From positions 1 to 44,314 of the forward strand of contig DASYAG010000090.1 in the NCBI GenBank assembly GCA_036501485.1: a stretch of 44,314 nt of DNA. The letters are read 5' to 3'. The translations under genes and the position numbers were made by a program. The notes beneath the pieces were generated by a model. The model was not told where the DNA came from and did no database searches. It was given only the letters and a program-made list of their open reading frames with translations. The DNA comes from PALSA-607 sp036501485 (GTDB lineage: Bacteria > Actinomycetota > Actinomycetes > Acidothermales > Acidothermaceae). Shown in pieces: positions 40,163 to 44,314 of this stretch (position 1 is its first letter; each line of letters opens with the position of its first letter).

Positions 40163-40861
40163 GTGCAGGCGTTCGTGTCGCTGTGGTCCGCCGACCTTCT
40201 CGCGCTGCGCGACGCCGTGAGGCAGGTCGATGACGTGGTCGACGGCTTTCACATCGATGTCTTCGACGGGCACAACGCCGACCACCTGCTGTTCGGCCCC
40301 GACGTCGTGGCCGCCCTGCGACAAGCGACCGAGAAGACGATCGACGTCCACCTGAACGTCGACGACCCCACCCGGTGGGTCGACCGCTTTGCCGAAGCCG
40401 GTGCCGACAGCATCACGGTGCAGTCCGGGCCGTGCCCCGATGTCGGCGAGGTGCTCGCGCACATCCGCGAGCGCGGCTGCGACCCTGGGCTCGGAGTGGA
40501 GGTGCACGAGCCGATCGACGTCGCCGTGCCCTTCCTCGACGTCCTGTCTCGTGTCCTGCTGCTTGGCACCCCGATCGGCGTCAAGGGTCGCGATCTTGAT
40601 GCCGCCACCGCCGATCGCATTGCCGCACTGATCGCCGCGCGCGAGCTGGCCGGCGGCTGGCCGTCGATCATTGTCGACGGCGGGATCCGCAAACACACCG
40701 CGCCCATGCTCGCCGCCGCGGGTGCCGACGGAGTGATCCCCGGCGCCCTCGTCTACGGTGACCGCGATCCCCGAAGAGCCGCATCCGAGATCGCCAACCT
40801 CAAGGTTGGCGCGGCGAGTCAGGTGTTGTCCGCGTTCTGGAGTGAGGAGGTGTCGCCGTGA
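40163..40861 (+). CDS. ribulose-phosphate 3-epimerase family protein, divergent (232 aa)
   Basis: The GTG-initiated protein is 232 residues. It keeps the metal and catalytic residues of the family: HIDVFDGHNADHLLFGP (His and Asp), IDVHLNV (His) and IIVDGGI (Asp). The usual NPGFGGQ phosphate-side loop is replaced by LLLGTPIGVKGRDLD, so substrate or phosphate handling probably differs from ribulose 5-phosphate 3-epimerase, as in allulose-6-phosphate epimerase relatives. It is the first of four coupled plus-strand genes; GTGA overlaps the next start. Confidence 0.88.
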   Translation: MQAFVSLWSADLLALRDAVRQVDDVVDGFHIDVFDGHNADHLLFGPDVVAALRQATEKTIDVHLNVDDPTRWVDRFAEAGADSITVQSGPCPDVGEVLAHIRERGCDPGLGVEVHEPIDVAVPFLDVLSRVLLLGTPIGVKGRDLDAATADRIAALIAARELAGGWPSIIVDGGIRKHTAPMLAAAGADGVIPGALVYGDRDPRRAASEIANLKVGAASQVLSAFWSEEVSP

Positions 40862-41859
40862 AGGCCGCCGTCGTCACCGAGCCCGGCGTGCTTGTCATTA
40901 GCGATGTGCCGATGCCGGTGCCGCGGGATCACGAGGCGATCGTGCAGGTCGACACCTGCGGAATCTGCGGCACCGATGTTCATGTGCTGGACGGCGATTA
41001 TGGCGTCGTTCGTTATCCGGTGATCCCTGGTCACGAGTTCGCCGGCACGGTGACCGCCGTCGGAGCAGCAGTTCGCGGACTCGAGGTCGGCACGCTGGTC
41101 GCGGTCGATCCGATGGACTACTGCGACGCGTGCGAGATGTGCCGGTCGGGCTGGACCAACATGTGCATCAACGGTGGCGGCCTGGGCACCACCGCGCCCG
41201 GCGCACTTGCCGAGTATGTGGCGGTCAACGGCGCACGCTGCGAACCGCTTCCGCCCGGACTCGATCTCGAGTTGGCCAGCCTCGTCGAGCCACTGTCGTG
41301 CGTGCTGCACGCCCTCGATCGGCTGGGCCCGGTGCTTGGCGCCGACACCCTCGTCCTCGGATCGGGCCCTATAGGTCTGCTACTTACCTCGTTGCTATCT
41401 CTCGCGGGGGCGACGGTTGATGTCGTCGATCGCAACCCTGACCGGCTCGCCTTCGCACCGAAGTTTGGCGCCACTCGCGTCGGCGGCTCGGCCGCTGAGC
41501 TGGCCGCGCCGAACTGGTCGGTCATCGTCGATGCGACTGGCAATCCGGCGGCGGTGCGCGACGCTTTCGTCTTTGCGCGTCGCACCGCGCGGATCGCGTT
41601 GCTCGGCGTCAGCGGCCCAGGCAACTCGTTCCCGTTCGAACCATTCGACATCGTCGCTCGCGAACTCACGGTGCTGGGCGTCAACTCAGTACGGCATACG
41701 TTCGGGCGCGCTGCGCGACTATTAGCGTCGGGCCGAATACCGGCCGAGCTGTTGCACGAAGACGCGTTGCCGTTAAGCGAAACCGCTGAGGCACTGCGGC
41801 GTGCCCACGAAGGCGAAGGCCTCAAGACTCGTGTTCGCGTTTCACAAGGAGCGTCATGA
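40858..41859 (+). CDS. zinc-dependent alcohol/polyol dehydrogenase, MDR superfamily (333 aa)
   Basis: The protein is 333 residues, starting GTG in a 4-bp overlap. Catalytic zinc ligands are in CGICGTDVHV and PGHEFAGTV. The structural zinc cysteines are CDACEMCRSGWTNMC. The NAD fold has LVLGSGPIGLLL with Asp after strand 2 (VVDRNPDR), favouring NAD. It is like threonine and sorbitol dehydrogenases and would oxidise a polyol or sugar hydroxyl. It is followed by a second dehydrogenase of the same family in a 4-bp overlap. Confidence 0.93.
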   Translation: MKAAVVTEPGVLVISDVPMPVPRDHEAIVQVDTCGICGTDVHVLDGDYGVVRYPVIPGHEFAGTVTAVGAAVRGLEVGTLVAVDPMDYCDACEMCRSGWTNMCINGGGLGTTAPGALAEYVAVNGARCEPLPPGLDLELASLVEPLSCVLHALDRLGPVLGADTLVLGSGPIGLLLTSLLSLAGATVDVVDRNPDRLAFAPKFGATRVGGSAAELAAPNWSVIVDATGNPAAVRDAFVFARRTARIALLGVSGPGNSFPFEPFDIVARELTVLGVNSVRHTFGRAARLLASGRIPAELLHEDALPLSETAEALRRAHEGEGLKTRVRVSQGAS

Positions 41860-42875
41860 AAGCCATCGTCTATGACAAGCCGATCGAATGGCGCTACACC
41901 GACGTACCCGATCCGACGCCTGGGCCAGGTCAGATCCGGCTGAAGGTCATCGCCAGCGGAGTATGCGGCACCGACGTTCATTTGCACGCCGGCGAGTTCG
42001 GGCCTACGTATCCCCTAACGCCTGGCCACGAGATCGTCGGAGTGATCGACGGCGTCGGCGAAGGAGTGGTAGGTCGGGTCGACGGTGAACTCATCGCGCT
42101 CGACAACATGGTGTCGTGCGGCGTGTGCACCCAATGCCGCCGGGCGCGGCCCCAGTTCTGCGCGACGATGCGAGCTCTCGGGTTGACCGACCCTGGAGGC
42201 TTCGCCGAATACGTCATTGCGCCCGCGGCCAAGTGTCACAACGCCGACGCGCTCGGTGCTGACGTCGCTGTGCTGGTCGAGCCGACCGCGTGCGTTGTCC
42301 ACGGCCTCGACGTCTTGCAGCTGCGGCCCGGAAGTGACGTGCTCGTCGTTGGCTCCGGACCGACTGGCCTGATCCTGTCACAGCTGCTTCGCCAGTCGGG
42401 TGCGGGCAGAGTGACCGTGGCTGCTCGAACGCCCTTCAAGCTCGAACTCGCCGCTGCGCAGAGCGCAGACGAGACGGTGCTGATCAAGCAGGACGACGAC
42501 GAAGGCTGGCGCAAGCAGCTACACGCGCTCGCGCCTGACGGCTTTGATGTCGTGGTCGATGCAACCGGATCGGTCGAAGTTCTGCAGGATTGCCTGTCGC
42601 TGCTGGGCATCGGCGGGACACTGTTCGTGTACGGCATGACCGAAGAGGCCGCACAGCTCGTCGTCAGCCCCTACGACGTCTTCCGCCGCGAACTCGTCAT
42701 CAAGGGCTCGTTCTCACAAGGGTTCAGTTTCGATCGGGCCATCACGCTGCTGGGCAGCGGCCGCGTATCTGTCGATGGACTGGTGACCCATCGCTTCGGC
42801 CTGCCCGACTACGGTCGCGCCATCGACGCGGTAGCACACGACTCGAACTGCATTAAGGCAGTCATCGCGCCGTGA
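41856..42875 (+). CDS. second zinc-dependent alcohol/polyol dehydrogenase, MDR superfamily (339 aa)
   Basis: The protein is 339 residues. Zinc motifs are CGTDVHLHAGEFG and PGHEIVGVIDG. The structural cysteines are CGVCTQCRRARPQFC. The NAD fold is VLVVGSGPTGLILSQLL, and the post-strand residues AARTPFK lack the acidic residue of the first enzyme, so NADP use is possible. It is only moderately similar to its neighbour, so the pair is an old duplication or separate recruitment. The two may work in opposite directions, oxidising one carbon and reducing another. Confidence 0.93.
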   Translation: MKAIVYDKPIEWRYTDVPDPTPGPGQIRLKVIASGVCGTDVHLHAGEFGPTYPLTPGHEIVGVIDGVGEGVVGRVDGELIALDNMVSCGVCTQCRRARPQFCATMRALGLTDPGGFAEYVIAPAAKCHNADALGADVAVLVEPTACVVHGLDVLQLRPGSDVLVVGSGPTGLILSQLLRQSGAGRVTVAARTPFKLELAAAQSADETVLIKQDDDEGWRKQLHALAPDGFDVVVDATGSVEVLQDCLSLLGIGGTLFVYGMTEEAAQLVVSPYDVFRRELVIKGSFSQGFSFDRAITLLGSGRVSVDGLVTHRFGLPDYGRAIDAVAHDSNCIKAVIAP

Positions 42876-44119
42876 CGTTCGTGCTCGGCACCGACGAACA
42901 CACCGCGTGGCTGAAGTCGCAGACCACGAGCCTGCTGTCGTTCTACGAGCGGTCGGCAGATTTTGAGCACGGCGGCTTCGACGAGTTGAGCTCGGTAGGT
43001 TCGCCGTTTGGTCAACCCAAGCCGCTATTTCTGACGGCGCGCATGACCTACGGCTACTCACTTGGGCACCTGCTGGGATATCCGGGTTCGGATCGACTCG
43101 TCGAGCATGGGTTGCGTGCACTGCGAACGCTTTTTCACGACGACGTGGACGCCGGGTGGTTCGCGTCGCTCACCACAGACGGCACGACCATCGAAGACTC
43201 CGCCAAGCACACCTACGGTCACGCGTTCGTGCTGCTCGCGGCCTCGGCCGCGTCGCAGGCCGGGTTCGACAGCGCCGATCTAATCGCCGAAGCGAGCGCG
43301 ATGTTCGACCGCTATCTGTACGAGCAGAGCTACCACCTGTGCAACGACACATGGGACCGGCAGTGGGCGCACTGCGATTCGTACCGTGGCATGAACGCGA
43401 ACATGCACACGGTCGAAGCATTCCTCGGCGCGTACAGCGCGACCTCGAATCCGATCTTTCTGTCGCGGGCGCGCGCGATCAGTTCACGAATGATCGAGTT
43501 CGCGCGGGCGTCTGATTGGCGGATCCCTGAGCACTTCACCGCCGACTGGACGCCGCTTCCCGAGTTCAACCGTGACAATCCCGGCGACCAGTTCAAGCCC
43601 TACGGTGCGACGCCAGGCCACGGCATCGAGTGGTCGCGACTGTTACTACAGCTACGTCTACTCGCACCGGAGTCCCCCGACCTCCTCGACATGGAGGGCG
43701 GACCGATGTCGGGTGATCTGCTCGACGCGGCCGAGCAACTGTTCGCGCGGGCAGTGGGCGACGCGTGGGATCCCGCGCAACACGGGTTCGCCTACACCGT
43801 CGACTGGAGCGGCCACCCCGTCGCGCAGCAACGATTGCACTGGCCGCTAGCGGAGGCGATCGGCGCAGCGCGCTACCTCTACGCCGCTACAGGTAAGGCC
43901 GCCTATGCAGACTGGTATGAGCAGTTCTGGCAAATCGCCGACAGCGCCTACATCGACTACGAGCACGGCAGTTGGTGGCACGAACTCGACACCGAGGGGC
44001 ATCCGGCCACGACTATCTGGGCCGGCAAGGGCGACCTTTACCACTCATTGCAGGCAACCCTGTTCGGTCAGGTCGTCCCAGCACCAACACTGGTCGGACT
44101 GCTCGCCCAGACGAGCTAG
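42872..44119 (+). CDS. AGE family sugar epimerase/isomerase (415 aa)
   Basis: The protein is 415 residues with the (alpha/alpha)6-barrel family features of N-acylglucosamine 2-epimerase, mannose isomerase and YihS. These are RMTYGYSLGHLLG, HTYGHAFVLLAASAA and RGMNANMHTVEAFLGAY (His), GHGIEWSRLLLQL (His and Glu) and YEHGSWWHELDTEG. It interconverts an aldose with its 2-epimer or a ketose through a cis-enediol. GTGA overlaps the upstream dehydrogenase. The operon thus has two isomerase/epimerase types around two dehydrogenases. Confidence 0.92.
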   Translation: MTFVLGTDEHTAWLKSQTTSLLSFYERSADFEHGGFDELSSVGSPFGQPKPLFLTARMTYGYSLGHLLGYPGSDRLVEHGLRALRTLFHDDVDAGWFASLTTDGTTIEDSAKHTYGHAFVLLAASAASQAGFDSADLIAEASAMFDRYLYEQSYHLCNDTWDRQWAHCDSYRGMNANMHTVEAFLGAYSATSNPIFLSRARAISSRMIEFARASDWRIPEHFTADWTPLPEFNRDNPGDQFKPYGATPGHGIEWSRLLLQLRLLAPESPDLLDMEGGPMSGDLLDAAEQLFARAVGDAWDPAQHGFAYTVDWSGHPVAQQRLHWPLAEAIGAARYLYAATGKAAYADWYEQFWQIADSAYIDYEHGSWWHELDTEGHPATTIWAGKGDLYHSLQATLFGQVVPAPTLVGLLAQTS

Positions 44120-44173
44120 TGCAGTCGATTGGGCGACGTGCGTGGCGTCAAGCAGCCGACGTCGCCGATCGCG

Positions 44174-44314
44174 CTAGAACGGTGGTTCGTCGTTGTCCGC
44201 TGGCGGTGTCGCGAGTTTCTCGTCTTTGATGGGTGGGCCGATCGCGGGTGGTGTTGTGGTGTAGATGTGGCCGGTGGGCATGGTCCAGACGAAGGTGCCG
44301 GGGTTGGGTTGTTT
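44174..44314 (-). CDS. C-terminal tail of a DUF222/13E12-type HNH endonuclease (runs off the right edge)
   Basis: The minus strand gives 46 residues before a TAG at 44174-44176. The stretch QPNPGTFVWTMPTGHIYTTT resembles the C-terminus of actinobacterial 13E12/DUF222 HNH-endonuclease proteins, which usually end a few residues after a W-T-(M/T)-P-T-G-R/H motif. The codons favour CCA, ACA and CCC more than the genes to the left. The HNH motif itself would lie outside the window, so this rests on a short tail. Such repeats are scattered and mobile in actinobacterial genomes. Confidence 0.6.
   Translation of the reverse strand, partial: KQPNPGTFVWTMPTGHIYTTTPPAIGPPIKDEKLATPPADNDEPPF

Noticed and set aside
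31271..44119. Sulfoquinovose degradation cluster (SDR, IlvD dehydratase, aldolase, AGE/YihS-like isomerase)
   Set aside because: The enzyme types overlap with sulfo-Entner-Doudoroff and sulfo-glycolysis, but I see no sulfoquinovosidase, sulfolactaldehyde dehydrogenase or sulfonate exporter in the block, and ordinary sugar acids explain the set equally well.

Overview
The window is GC-rich, gene-dense DNA. It suggests a free-living high-GC Actinomycetota (Actinomycetia). The pointers are an Sdh1-type succinate dehydrogenase operon in the order SdhC-SdhA-SdhB, many GTG and TTG starts, Ala/Pro/Thr-rich extracytoplasmic linkers, abundant FCD-type GntR regulators and, at the right edge, the C-terminal tail of a DUF222/13E12-type HNH endonuclease. 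I cannot name the genus from sequence alone.

Left part (1-12.6 kb), mostly housekeeping. It holds the 5' end of typA/bipA, a cupin plus MFS transporter pair, an HD-GYP c-di-GMP phosphodiesterase with a long exported Pro/Thr-rich tail, a methyltransferase whose stop codon lies in a 17-bp tandem array, and an unknown lipoprotein. The sdhCAB-like operon follows; its iron-sulfur subunit carries an unusual ~220-residue C-terminal fusion domain. After it come a class I glutamine amidotransferase, a GNAT acetyltransferase, a TauE/SafE permease and a TfoX-N protein.

Right part (12.6-44.1 kb), a near-continuous carbohydrate and sugar-acid catabolic region of about 27 genes. (i) A seven-gene minus-strand operon encodes E2, E1-alpha and E1-beta of a 2-oxoacid/acetoin dehydrogenase complex, an acetoacetate-decarboxylase-family protein, a KDPG-type aldolase, an FGGY kinase and a PfkB/ribokinase. 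It lies divergent from a GntR regulator across two palindromes. (ii) An HpcH/HpaI aldolase and a 2-hydroxyacid dehydrogenase lie divergent from an SDR. (iii) A sugar ABC importer (binding protein and two permeases, no ATPase), an enolase-superfamily acid-sugar dehydratase and an Ldh2-type dehydrogenase lie divergent from a phosphotriesterase-like lactonase. (iv) A minus-strand run of ten genes encodes a ROK kinase, Gfo/Idh/MocA oxidoreductase, TIM-barrel isomerase, alpha/beta hydrolase, DeoR regulator, DapA-family aldolase, FAH-family hydrolase, IlvD/Edd dehydratase, SDR and a second GntR regulator. (v) Divergent from it is a translationally coupled plus-strand operon: ribulose-phosphate-epimerase homologue, two zinc alcohol dehydrogenases and an AGE-family epimerase/isomerase.

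Together these enzymes could import a sugar or sugar acid, oxidise it to a lactone, open the lactone, dehydrate the acid to a 2-keto-3-deoxy acid and split that by several alternative routes to pyruvate and an aldehyde or hydroxyacid. The dehydrogenase complex could then convert a 2-oxo product to an acyl-CoA. The substrates are inferred, not shown. Three promoter regions share a CG(A/C)ATATGAT(A/G)T element, which suggests one co-regulated set. Several genes have short tandem duplications of 15-21 bp across or next to their stop codons.
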